From the NCBI GenBank assembly GCA_015039465.1, contig MU129998.1:294475-358474 (forward strand): 64,000 nt of DNA, given 5' to 3'. Positions 34,473-45,955 of this stretch are shown in pieces; positions within the stretch are counted from its first letter, which is position 1, and each line of letters starts with the position of its first letter. Below the pieces are notes generated by a model. The model was not told the origin of the DNA and did not search any database. It was given only the letters and a program-made list of their open reading frames with translations. The position numbers and the translations under genes are program-made. The DNA comes from Phlegmacium glaucopus. Lineage: Eukaryota; Basidiomycota; Agaricomycetes; Agaricales; Cortinariaceae.

Positions 34473-34930
34473 ATGGCGTCTTGGCGTCTGGTTCTGGAGC
34501 TGGTTCTGGAGCTGTTTCCGAAACTAGAGCTGGTCCTTCGAAGCAACATCATTCGTCTACTAACACTTATGCTCATAATCATCCTCTCTTTATATCCAGT
34601 GACGAAGAGAATGAACCTCCTACTCCCTATTGGACCCCTTGGGGTTATGAGCGATGCAGTGGGGAGGATAAATTGTTTAGATGTGGGAATGGGTCGGAGA
34701 TTTGTTACTTGTAGAGGGTGTAAGAAGTGGGTATGTATTATTTTTTCCTTGGTTGAGGTGATGATCCTGATGTTCTCTTTGACGAATAAGATCATCTCCC
34801 GAAAACCTGTAAAGGTAGCGATGACCTTCCCTTCCTCGTGTCCTCTCTTATAACCTTTTCATCCTTTAATCAGGAGTCGATGAAAATAAATGCCTCGACA
34901 GATATTTCCTCTTTTTAGATTTATTTTATT
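34473..34930 (+). pseudogene. RBR ubiquitin-ligase gene fragment with internal deletion
   Basis: The start ('SGAGSGAVSETRAGPSKQHHS' and 'HPLFISSDEENEPPTP') matches the N-terminal region of the RBR gene at 63.2-63.5 kb ('TSGAGPSKQKS', 'HLLFPTSDEEDEPPVP'). It then jumps to the end of the IBR exon ('GEDKLFRCGNGSE', 'VTCRGCKKW'). The following intron and the HLPKTCKG micro-exon also align with the minus-strand gene. The RING1 domain and most of the IBR are missing. An 8-bp tandem duplication (TGGCGTCT twice) near the start shifts the frame. Confidence 0.75.
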
Positions 34931-36313
34931 AATGTTATCTCTTTTTACCGCTGGCCCGGGCCTTAATGACCCTAATGAGCAATTCTAACAAAACGCAGAA
35001 GGATTTCAGTTCCCAGCAGCGGAACTTCCCATATTGGTGACAGTCAGTGTAACTTAAACGTGTACTCCACCCTATCGTTCACATCTACGAGGGCGTCTTT
35101 TGCAATGTCCACTTGATCAAAACCCCAACTCACTGTTGAACAGATTCAAGAACTGCGAGCAAAGTTTACTCAATTCCGTATCCTCGTGGTCGGCCGAGCC
35201 AACGCGGGCAAGATAACAATCCTGCGAAGACTCTGCAACGCTACAGGAGAACCCATAATCTTCAGTCCGAATGGTAAAAAGGTGAAGTATATGGAGAAGG
35301 TTCATACTAGATATTGACTGACATCTATGCCCATGATCCCAGGTCAAATCATCGGCTCTTAACCCAACGTCGGGGGTAAGCGGTTCCTGTACTAGTATTG
35401 GGTTACTCAATTAAAATCCTCACAACGCAGCGTGGAGAGCATGATATTAATAATCAAATGATATTTGAGAGCAATCCTGGTTTTATCTTTCATGATTCCC
35501 CTGGTTTTGAAGCTGGCAGTGCTCAAGAGTCGAAGTTGGTACAGGAATTTATTAAGGAGCGTTCAAGAGCAAAAAATGTGAAGGAGCAACTTCATGCAAT
35601 CTGGTGTGTTAGTCCTTGCCTCTAGGGAACAACTTTCTTCACAGAGAAATAGGTACTGCATTCCAACAAGCGATGACTGGCCAATCACTGCAGCAGAGAG
35701 GAAGTTTTTCAATGAATGTGACAGGGCTTGGTATGTGTTGTCTTAGATATATCTTATTGCGAAAGATGACTGTGAAGTACCAGTGATTGTCTTGTGAACT
35801 AAGACTGACTCTCTTGATGTTGCTAAAATCAGGCAACTCATGAAGGAAGGAAATAGTAGGGCTGTGGCAATTCAACAAGCTCCCCAAAAAGCTTGGACTG
35901 ATTTTGAACAGAGTATTCATCAACAGTTTGAAGAGTTTAAATATCCACCTAAGGCATATGTTATCTTTTGAAGTAAGTGTTATACTTCTTAGTAATAATT
36001 TGGCTAATTATGTGATGTAGAAATGCATGAGCCTGGAGCAGATTGTAAAGATTTGATTGAAAAAACAACAACTGCACTCTCTAGTGAAGAATTACAACAG
36101 CTCTTTCTTTCAACACAGCAAAACAATGCTGAGTTTTGTGTTGCATATGGAATTAGAAGGTAGGGAACCATTACTGTTTAAATTTACCACATTAACATGA
36201 TTTTTAGAAGTGTAAACAAGGCAGATTTCACTCTGTTGGAATATTTTAAGAAGAATAAAAGAGAGGGGGCAGATATTATGGCAATTGTACTGGGATATTT
36301 TCCACAAATTGTG

Positions 36314-39300
36314 GTATGTATTTGGTCACATCATGATAAACCATTGACAACTGATTGAGTTGTGCAGAGTGTTATCTTGAGCATTTAGTGCTCAAAAACT
36401 GGACTAACATGTATTTTGACAGTGTGTATGTAGGAAAGATTCATCATTATATTATCTGGCTGATTACCATGCTTTTCTCTGACAGGTTGTAAGTGCAGGA
36501 CCATCTTGGTCTGCCTTGACTCTAGCTTACTTTTTTAACAGTTAGTAAGTGCAAGACCATCTTGATATGCCTTGACTCTAGCTTACTTTGGACAGAATGT
36601 AAGTACAAAACTATCTTGATCAGCCTTGACTCTGGCCTACTCTTTGACAGATGGTAAGTGCAAGACCATCTTGATCTGCATTTACTCTAGCTTACTCTTT
36701 TGACAGGATGTAAGTGCAAGACCATCTTGGTCTGCCTTGGCTCTAGCTTACTATTTTGACAGTTGGTAAGTGCAAGATTATCTTGACCTTGCCTTGCATC
36801 TGGCTTACTCTTTGACAGGAGGTAAGGGCAAGACCATCTTGACCTGCCTTGACTCTAGCTTACTCTTTTAACAGGAAGTAAGTGCAAGATCATCTTGACC
36901 TGCGTTGACTCTAGCTTACTCTTTTGACAGTTAGTAAGTGCAAAACCATCTTGATCTGCCCTGACTTTAGTTTACTCTTTTGACAGTTGGTAAGTACAAG
37001 ACCATCTTGATCTGCCTTGACTCTAGTTTACTCTTTTGACAGTTGGTAAGTGCAAGATCATCTTGACTGCCTTGATGCTGGCTTACCCTTTTAACAGTGG
37101 GTAAGTGCAGGATCATCCTTGATCTACCTTGACTCTGGCTTACTCTTTGATAGAATGTAAGTGTAGGACCACCTTGATCTGCCTTGACTCTAGCTTATTC
37201 TTTTGACAGATGGTAAGAGCAAGATCATTTTGATCTGCCTTGACTTTAGCTTATTCTTTTGAAGTGGGTAAGTGTAGGATCATCTTGATCTGCCTTGACT
37301 CTGGCTCAGTCTTTTGATAGGATGTAAGTGCAGGACCATCTTGATCTGCCTTGACTCTAGTTCTTGACTCTAGTTTACTCCTTTTACAGATGGTAAGAGC
37401 AAGATCATTTTTATCTGCCTTGCCTTTAGCTTACTCTTTTGACAGTAGGTAAGGGCTGGATCATCTTGATCTGACTTGACTCTGGTTTAGTCTTTTAATA
37501 GGATGTAAGTGCAAGACCACCTTGATCTGCTTGACTGTAGCTTACTCTTTAACAGACAGTAAGTGCAGCCTTGCTGCCTTGGCTCTAGCTTACTCTTTTG
37601 ACAGTTAGTAAGTGCAAGACTATCTTGATCTGCCTTGACTGTAGCTCACTCTTTTGACAGGATGTAAGTGCAAGACCACCTTGATTTACCTTGAATCTAG
37701 CTTACTTTTTTGACAGTTGGTAAGTGAAAGACCATCTTGATCTGCCTTGACTCTAGCTTACTCTTTTTACAGAGGGTAAGTGCAATACCATCTTTATCTG
37801 CCTTGACTCTAGCTTACTCTTTTGATAGATGGTAAGCACAAGATCATTGTGATCTGCCTTGACTCTAGTTTACTCTTTTCACAGATGGTAAATACAAGAC
37901 CATCTTGATCTGCATTGACTCTGGCTTAGTCTTTTAATAGGTAGTAAGTGCAGGACAATCTTGATCTGCCTCAATCTAGCTCATTCTTTTGATAGGAGGT
38001 AAGTGCAAGACTATCATGATCTGCCTAAACTCTAACTCACTTTTTTGACAGAATGTGAGTGCAAGATCATCTTGATCTGCCTTGACTGTACCTTACTACT
38101 TTGACAGTTGGTAAGCACAAGATAATCTTGATCTGTGGTGACTCTACCTTACTCATTTCACAGAGAGTAAGTGCCAGACCATCTTAATCTGCCTTGACTC
38201 TTGCTTACCTTTTGACAGGATGTAAGTGAAAGACATCTTAATCTGCCCTTGACTCTAGCCTTACTCTTTGACAGTTGGTAAGTGCATGACTATCTTGATC
38301 TGCTTTGACTCTAGTTTACTCTTTTGACAGAAGGTAGGTGCAAGACAACCCTGATCTCTCTTGACTGTAGCTTACTCTTTTGACAGACTGTGAGTGCAGA
38401 ACCATCTTGATTCTGCCTTGACTCTTACTCACTCTTTGATAGAGGGTAAGTACAAGACCATCTTAATCTGCCTTGAATCCAGCTTACTCTTTTGACAGGC
38501 AGTAAGTGTAGGACTACATTGATCTACTTTGGCTCTGGCTTACCTTTTTGATAGGATGTAAGTGCAAGGCCATCTTAATCTGCATTGACCCTAGCTTATT
38601 TGTTTGGCAGATAGTAAGTGAAACACTATCTTAATCTGCCTTGACTCTGGCTTATTCTTATGACAGACAGTAAGTGCAGGACCATCTTAATCTGACTTGA
38701 CTCTACCTTATTCCTTTGGCAGGCAGTAAGTGCAGAGCCACCTTGATCTGCCTTGACTCTACCTTATTCTTTTAACAGAATGTAAGGGCAGGGCCATCTT
38801 AATCTTGCTTGACTCTAGCTTATTATTTTAACAGAGAGTGAGTGCATGACCAGCTTGATCTGCATTGACTCTAGCTTACTCTTTTCAAAGATGGTAAGAG
38901 CAAGTCTTTCTTAATCTGCCTTAACTCTGGCTTATTCTTTTGATAGAGAGTGAGTGCAAGACATTTTGATCTGCCTTTACTCTGGCTAACTCTTCCACAG
39001 GATGTAAGTGCAAGACTTTCTTTACCTGCCTTGAATATGGCTTACTCCTTGGACAGGAAGTGAGTTCAAGACCACCTTGATCTGCCTTGATGTAGCTTAC
39101 TCCTTTGACAGCTGGTAAGTGCAAGACTATCTTGATCCTGCCTTGACTCTAGCTTACTCTGTTGACAGTTGGTAAGTGCATGACCATCTTAGTCTGCCTT
39201 GAGTCTAGATTTCTCTTTTGACAGAAAGTGAGTGCAAGACAATTTTGATCTGCTATGACTCAAGCTTACTCTTTTGACAGGGTGTAAGTGCAAGACCCCC

Positions 39301-40083
39301 TTGACATCATCTGCCTTGACACTAGCTTACTCTTTTGACAGGGTGTAAGTGCAATACCATCTTGATCTGCCTTGCTCTTGCTCATTCTTTTCACAGATGG
39401 TAAGTGCAAGGCCATCTTGTTCTGCCTTGGCTCTGCTTACTCTTTTGACAGGATGTAAGTGCAAGACCATTTTGATCTGCCTTCACCCTACCTTACTCTT
39501 TTGACAGACAGTGAGTACAAATACCATCTTGATCTATCTTGACTGTACCTTACTCTTTTAATAGGAGGTAAGCACAAGGCCATTTTCATTTGCCTTGACT
39601 CTAGCTTAATCTTTTGGCAGGCAGTAAGTGCAAGACCATCTTAATCTGCCTTGACTCTAGCTTACTCTTTTCACAGTTGGTAAGTGCAAGACCATCCTGA
39701 TCTGACTTTCTATAGCTTATTCCTTTAACAGTTGGTAAGTGCAAGGTGGTCTTGATCTGTTTTGACTCTAGCCTACTCTTTTCACAGTTGGTAAGTGCAT
39801 GACAATCTTGATCTGCCTTGACTCTAGCTTATTCTTGTGGCAGATTGTAAGTGCAAGACCATCTTCATCTACCTCAACTCTAGCTTACCTTTTTGACAGA
39901 GAGTAAGTGCAACACCATATCAATCTGCCTTGCATCTAGCTCATTTTTTCCACAGAGAGTAAGTACATGACCATCTTGATCAGCCTTGAGTCTAGCTTAT
40001 TATTTTCACAGAGAGTAAGTGCAAGACTGTCTTGATCAACACTGAGTCTAGCTTACTCTTTTGATAGAGAGTAAGTACAAGCA
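36314..40083 (+). repeat. Tandem array of about 65 intron-like units with 3-nt spacers
   Basis: From about 36,487 a 55-57 bp unit is repeated head to tail; I count 65 copies, preceded by two or three unrelated introns with the same 3-nt spacing. Each unit starts GTAAGTGCAAGACC, has a CTTGACTCTAGCTTAC core (with CTNAC/CTGAC-like boxes), a TCTTTT pyrimidine run and ends GACAG or GATAG. Between each terminal AG and the next GT lie exactly three bases. Unit bodies vary in length through small indels and are conserved in sequence; the three spacer bases are highly variable. I read 22 different triplets, commonest TTG (10), GAT (8), ATG (7) and AGA (7), with a single stop triplet (TAG near 37,446). 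The array is almost free of CpG. Confidence 0.9.
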
Positions 40084-40239
40084 CAGAGAAGTCATTATCA
40101 TTCAGTCATCTTCCTCTATTACTGTCTATTTTCTTGGTATGTGTTTGATGACAGGAAGTATGTGCAAGAGAGCTATAATTATTAATTTCCAATCTCTTAC
40201 TAATGTTACAATGTAATTGGACAGTATGTAAGTGCATAG

Positions 40240-40673
40240 TGTAAGGAAAGTAATTCCCTTACGATTGAACAATGGACCCATAATATATTACCAGAATGGG
40301 ATAGGGCCACCAGACGGCCCAACGAAGCATGTTATATTTAGTGTATGCCACACACATTTTCTCTCATTGTCCTATTTACTTAAAATACTGGACTTTTGTA
40401 CCGTAATAAATCAGTTGAATACTCCCCCGTAAAATTCATTCTCAAAGAGCTCAGACACGAGTTCTACTTTTATTTCTATTTACAAAACACAGGTAGTCTA
40501 TTTCGGAGTAACGAAAGTCCGTTACCGAAAGGAGCTTGTGCTAGTAATTCAGAAACTCGAAACAATTCATCCCGAAAACTCTTGCTGCTTGAAACATTTG
40601 AGGACGGAGTCCTTGACCTCTCGCATTAATATATAATACCTATTTCTACGGTAGTACAAACTACTGCATCACA
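40240..40673. mobile_element. Putative solo LTR
   Basis: A 434-bp segment starting TGTAAGG and ending CATCACA (TG...CA ends), flanked by ATAG on both sides (40,236-40,239 and 40,674-40,677). It has frequent CpG, while the sequence on both sides has practically none, marking it as a younger insertion. It sits inside what would be the last long intron after the array (donor at 40,228). No coding sequence or second LTR was seen. The 4-bp duplication is short, so the ends are tentative. Confidence 0.6.
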
Positions 40674-41400
40674 ATAGGCCATATTATTATTATTACTAAC
40701 CCAATTGGCATATTATTTGGGCAGCATGCATGTTGGAGATGTTATCTCTATCATTTACTTCATGACATACATTTGTCAACAGACTGTATGTGCAAACAGT
40801 TTGTGATCAGTCTTTTTCTCTACTTATGGAGTGCCATTATTTATAGAGGGTAAGTATTACAAGTACTCTTAATATTGTTTTTTACCCTGTAACAACATTT
40901 GGTGATTATTTTTTTTACATCATTGCCATCTTTATACTCAATTTTATTTATTCAGTTTTCATATATTTCAATGTTTAGGATACCATTTCTGAAATCACAT
41001 CATCTATTGTGAGTATCTGCACTCTGGAAATGTAAAAAATGACAAATGTATTTTCAAAATTTCAAGCTTACTGGCCTATCTACCAACATGAACTTAACAG
41101 AAACTGCATATTGTGCAATTGGCATGCATCTGATTCAACTTTCTTTTCTATACTCTCTATATTGACTTTTCTATTAGTTGCTGCCATTCTTGGCCACTTG
41201 TCTTTCTTTCTTCACACAGAATCACCACATAAAACTGACTCTTTGGAAAGAGCTGTCCAAATTTACCAGTAATCAACTTGTGACACCTCTGTCAAGCAAG
41301 CACTTGAAAATATTTTTCAACTTGGAAATCTTTCCAAAGCCCCTCATGACAATCATGCATTGCTAGCTGAAGAGGCTGTACAGATTGCATTAAATAATCT

Positions 41401-42215
41401 CATATGTATGGATTTACAATTAACTATCTTTTATTTTTCAACAAGTACTCATTGGGAACTATAGTAAGGAATTAAGCTAATGCAAATCATCATGACACTC
41501 TATGTGAAGAACCAAAAACAGAAAAAAAAAAACATGTAGGCAGGGAGAAGAGCTCAGGATGGAATCATGGAATACTGGTGGATGTCTTTGTTTGTAATTG
41601 TAATTTGTAACTTGTGGAATGAATGATAGTGAAATTGTAACTTGAAGGGTCTTTGCTCAACTACTTTTCCCAGATGAACTTTGTTAAAGTGTAACCTAAG
41701 GCTAGCACATCCCTGGCCCACATCTTTTAGAAGAGGATAAAAACAGCAATTGCATGATGGTGGTGGTGGTGGACTGTGGTGGTAATACAAGAGTAATGCA
41801 GTATAATTTTAATACAAAGTGCTGTAGGGGAAGAAGCAACCTGGATGTTATACATATATAACATACAGATTAAATGAGTGGTGGTGATTACAAATGCCAA
41901 ACACACCCTTTCCAAATATGCATAGTGAATGAAGGATCAGAAGAAAGAATGAAGAAAAGAATGACAAGGGTGAATGAGATTCATGTTGGTTTGGATGATT
42001 CAATAGATGGATGAGTTCCAGGATGTGTGGTATATTTATGTTGTTGACAAAAAAGAAAGGCAAAAGGAGAGTCTAATTTCTAAACAAAAAATTGCCCAAT
42101 TTATTTTGTTAGGGAGTAACTATGGCATAGGTCACATGAGAAAAGGGCATCAGTTTTTTTCAATCCAACTTCTGATGAAGCTTTCTGGAGTCTATGGAAA
42201 GGTGCCACCAATATT
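41401..42215. other. CpG-poor AT-rich region, no gene seen
   Basis: Contains a (TGG)n-like stretch near 41,757-41,772 and poly-A near 41,520-41,532. The minus-strand frames (41,554-42,063) are low-complexity readings of these repeats. Nothing here resembles a known family. Confidence 0.4.
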
Positions 42216-42216
42216 G

Positions 42217-42700
42217 ATTGGTAGCATGGGTAAAAACTTAAAAAATTGCCATCATGAAAATAATTGTATTTGGAATTCATTGATTCATTTTAGAATTGAC
42301 CCTGAATTGTGTTCCTGGTCAACAAATCATTTCTTCAACATTATCTTCCTCATTGTTTATCACTTCCCCAATGTCTTTTATCATTCTTACCATTGTCTAC
42401 ACTATTGACATGCTCCTAACAGTTTACCATCCCTTTATTCCCTGGCTAGAAATGTGACAAAATGATCATTCTACTATTCACATCAGTCAACAACTTGCAT
42501 TTGAACTTGTTTACAGTCCATCATTCCAAGAATGACCAATCTATGGACAGAATTTCCCATTATGTACAAGGATTTGTCATCATCATTGTGGCTATGGACC
42601 CACAAATGTTCCCCTCAGCCATCTACCTTGCTGTCCCTTGCTCATGGATCACACTCAATCCCTTATCCTCCCTTATCCATTGCTTATCCTATCATTCACT
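42217..42700. repeat. Direct duplication, left copy (CpG-depleted)
   Basis: About 480 bp repeated at 42,875-43,380 in the same orientation, roughly 80% identical by eye. Shared landmarks: 'TGATTGGTAGCATG', 'TTGCCATCATGAAAATAA', 'CTATTCACATCAGTCA' and 'CTATGGACCCACAA'. Where the right copy has CpG, this copy mostly has TpG or CpA. Open frames in both copies are short and disagree in frame, so I do not call a gene. Confidence 0.75.
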
Positions 42701-42874
42701 GCCTTGGAGTCTGATCAGATTACTTGGAGTCCAATCGGATTCCGATCGGACTGGTGGGTGAGTGTAAAGTCTTGACTTGGTCTCCCGACTGGGGATTGGT
42801 CCAATGAAGCCGACTACCAAAAGCTTCTTGCCCAGCCTTTTCAATGACTAGCCCACTGGAACCGGTATTGCGCA

Positions 42875-43380
42875 CCAATACTGATTGGTAGCATGAGAAG
42901 AAAGCTTAAAAGTTGCCATCATGAAAATAAGCGGACTTTGAATTCACTTACCTATTTTGGAAGTGGCCCTGAATCACGTTCCTGGTCAATAAAATCATTT
43001 GTTCAACATTATCATCCTCATTGCTCATCATATCCTCAATGTCTGTCACCATGCTCTCCATCGTTTACACTATCGACATGCTCTTAAACATCTACCATCC
43101 ATTTGTTCCTTGGCTAGCGATACAACAAAGCGATCAACCTACTATTCACATCAGTCATTGGCTCACGTTTGATCATATCTTTGGTCCATCATTTCAAGAA
43201 CAGCCCTTTATGGACGCATCAGCTACATCTCCCATTATGTCAGAGGCTTTGTCATTGTTGTTGTCGCTATGGACCCACAAGTTTTCACTTCAGCCATCTA
43301 TCTTGCCATCCCTCACTCTTGGATCACACTCAGTCCCTTATCCTCAATTATCTACCTCTTATCTTATCATTCACTGCCAA
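42875..43380. repeat. Direct duplication, right copy (CpG retained)
   Basis: Partner of 42,217-42,700. It keeps CpG at several positions where the left copy has TG or CA. One frame reads hydrophobic stretches ('SYISHYVRGFVIVVVAMDPQ'), but stop codons interrupt it and the left copy does not preserve it. Confidence 0.75.
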
Positions 43381-44340
43381 AACCATCATTCACACAGTAC
43401 ATGAAGCCTTCCCACCCTCTTTATGACAACTTAGGAAGTCCAGGAGGATCATGACTAAGCAGGAATTGCAGATGAATCAGCAGCAGAGGATTATTCTCAC
43501 AGTGTGTCAAGTGTTATCAAGGCTGCACGACATGGGATCATGGGCAAGTAGTATTTTCTTGGGAACAAGGCTGCACCTTTCAAGTGTTGACTCAGGACCT
43601 TTCACATTTTTGACATGACCACACGCCTATGGAGTTGATATATTTTTGCTATTGGACTATGTACACTGCCTTCTCTTCTTTTCTCTCGCACTTTGACACT
43701 TTACAGATTTTTTTATTGTTCCTTCTTCTTTTCCATCATCTCAGTGGAGTTCCAGTGAATTCCTCCCTCAAGTTCGCTTTTTTACCCCCTTACTGTCAAT
43801 CTTTCTCTCTGCTGCTATAGTCTTACTGAAGACTCTACCATCCACATCCTCATCCTCTACTCTCTTCTAACCAAGTGTGCTTACTAGTCTCTGGTTATAC
43901 CTTCCCTAAATGAACACAGGGGGATATTCTGACCTAAAGTCTGGTCCAGTTCTCTCTGGTTGGTGTTATATAACAACACAAACAATGATTTATACCGGAA
44001 CCTTCATACCTCTTTTATATAGCATCTTGTTCTTATCACAAATTCAAAAATTGTATGCCCTTCTTGATTACACTTTCTTGTGAACATGCCAACCAGGGTA
44101 GTTACCAGAAAGTAGAATTTTCTGAATTCAATCTTGGGTCCACCCAAATTCGAGTTTCCTGTGTGCTCAGGCTACCATTGCAAGAAATATATTTGGGTCA
44201 CTATATGGTGACCGATGGGATATGTTTACAATAAAATTATTGGGCCACTTATGTGGGTGACCCATCCGCAACAGATGCATCAATGTTGTTGTTCTCTATA
44301 TATATGCGCCAAAAAAAAAAGCCCCCCAAATAGACAGTCA
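43381..44340. other. Non-coding, possible LTR-retroelement border
   Basis: T/C-rich tracts, then an 'ACAGGGGGATATTCTGACC' segment near 43,915 that resembles a polypurine tract next to an LTR, and 'GTTATATAACAACAC' near 43,966. No reverse transcriptase, integrase or second LTR could be recognised, so this is only a possible remnant. Confidence 0.3.
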
Positions 44341-45955
44341 GCCAGCTGACAACACTACCCGACTATGACTCCCCAAGTTTATGATGTTTGCTCTGACCAG
44401 GAGTAATGCTAGACGCTGACTGCTTGTTGGACTTGGGAGATTCATCCACGTCAGCATCCATCAGGAACATGTGGATGGGAGTGGAGTCGGCTGTTGGGGT
44501 CGAGAGCTCCAGTGGGGGAAGCAATGCTGGCGTTGTGGGCTGGGGAGTTGGGGAGGCTGGAGTTGGAGTCAGAGTCAGAGTGGAGGGTTTGAGGATGGAC
44601 TCTTCATGTGGGAGCCCGACTGGAACCTTGAGCAAGGCATTCAGTTTGTCTCCGGCCTCATGCAACACAACGTGTCAGGATGTTTCCTCCACCTGTTCCC
44701 AGATGGCCCTGACAGCTGCCCCAAACTTCTTATCCTGCCTGTTTGCAGTCTCTCAGAGCAACTTGAGCCAGGTATCAAACCATTCCTGCGTTGTCTGGTT
44801 CTCTTGGGTGAGGCAAGCCACCGTTTGAGATAACTTGTCAATTTTCTCATCCTGCCGGCATGTTGCCAACTCGTAATCTTCAAGCTTCTTGAGAATATTA
44901 GGGGGGATAGACACCGCTAGAAAGAGTATCTATCAATTGAAAAAGAGAAGAAAAAAAGGATTGAAACAACTGACCACCGTATTGGCCAGGCTGGCCATGA
45001 GAGGGCTGAGTCAGGGCCTTCCTCTGTGTCTTCTGAGGTTTGGCAACTGGAACTTTGATCTCCATGGCGTTGTCATCGTCATTGTGAGCCAGCTCAGCAA
45101 GCTTTTTGCCAGTGGATGGGCCATCAGAAGCAGGCTGAGCATGCTTTTGATACAGGTGGTAGTGTCGGGAGCATGCTCAGCCTGCTTCTTGACCCGGGGT
45201 CCTGCAAGAGAGCACTTCAGTTTCCAGTGGTTGCACTCAAAACAGGTGGTGAGAGCGTTGGTGGCCTTTGGATTGATGTGACATCCATGGCCACGTTGGC
45301 TGCACATTTTTCACTTGCTGCTATTCTTCTCTATCCCATTGGTCAGGGGGAGAGGCTTAGAAGCCTGTGATGGCAGTGGGGATTTGGGTTCCGGTTCTCC
45401 AAAGGATTTGTTGTCCTCCAATAGGATCAGTACTTCAGAGATTGGGGCCTTTGACTTGCCCTTTTTTGATGGTCCTTCATTGCTCAGAACAATGCAGGCC
45501 ATGAGTTGTTGTGGCTTCAGGCTTGGCATGGTTTTTTCACCAACTTTGTTGGTGGGCATTGGCATTGGCTTCAGGGAATTCAAGGTGGGGGAAGGTGACC
45601 GACTCCACTGATTGGGTGGGCCAATCCATTTGGTCACAGGTTTGTTGGTGCAGAAGTTGGACACAGCATCTTTGAGAGGCTGGTAATGGATATCGGGCTG
45701 ATAGCCCTGCGATGCGACGTGATCGTAAATCAGGGCGACATGGTCCAGCATGGTGGTCTTCATGCTCTGGCTGCCTTCAGATGTGTCACAAAGCCTGTTG
45801 AACTCATCAAAAAAGTCTTGGTGGTCTGGGGCATAACTCCCATCCTTGATTGCTCCCCACAGCTTCTTTGCCCAGCTGACCACATCAGTGTTATATTCTT
45901 GTTGTTCTGCAGCACCCATATTGGCCTTGGAGGGTTGAGTTGACTTGGAAGGCAT
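44340..45955 (-). pseudogene. TE-associated-type zinc-knuckle/coiled-coil protein
   Basis: Reads from an ATG at 45,955 (MPSKSTQPSKANMG) through 'VVSWAKKLWGAIKDGSYAPDHQDFFDEFN', a Pro/Ser-rich middle, then a Cys-rich segment near 45,220-45,300 ('CSQRGHGCHINPK' and 'TTCFECNHWKLKCS', four spaced Cys). A Gln/Leu-rich stretch follows ('WFDTWLKLLSQLREAANRQDKKF', 44.7-44.8 kb), then a Thr/Pro-rich tail. This layout is common to high-copy Agaricomycete proteins found among transposons; function unknown. An in-frame TGA at 45,311-45,313 sits just before the Cys-rich part, with matching frame on both sides; a CGA-to-TGA change at CpG would explain it. Exon borders further on were not resolved. Confidence 0.55.

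Larger units (their letters stand above)
35104..41400 (+). pseudogene. Agaricomycete P-loop GTPase gene carrying a giant intron array
   Basis: Exons spell a G-domain protein. 'LTVEQIQELRAKFTQFRIL' then 'VVGRANAGKITILRRLCNAT' is a P-loop (GKIT where GKTT is usual). Then come 'NPGFIFHDSPGFEAGS' (DxxG/switch II), 'IWYCIPTSDDWPITAAERKF', 'TKTDSLDVAKIRQ' (TKxD base motif), 'FEEFKYPPKAYVIFE', 'ADCKDLIEKTTTALS' and 'EYFKKNKREGADIMAIVLGY', ending in phase 0 at 36,313. The array at 36,314-40,227 follows, then a 30-nt exon at 40,979..41,008 (DTISEITSSI) and degenerate C-terminal exons to about 41,400. Breaks: an in-frame TGA at 35,113 (possibly a former CGA), the P-loop Thr-to-Ile change, and a TGA plus phase mismatch just before TKTD (about 35,790). 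From about 35,640 on CpG is nearly absent. Whether a functional protein can be made is doubtful. Confidence 0.7.

Noticed and set aside
36484..40083. The array as a CRISPR locus
   Set aside because: Spacers would be three bases long, the repeats are imperfect and of varying length, and the surrounding DNA is fungal; units match splice signals instead.
42007..43454. Multi-span membrane protein genes in the duplicated segment
   Set aside because: Hydrophobic frames are short, interrupted by stops, and not preserved between the two copies.
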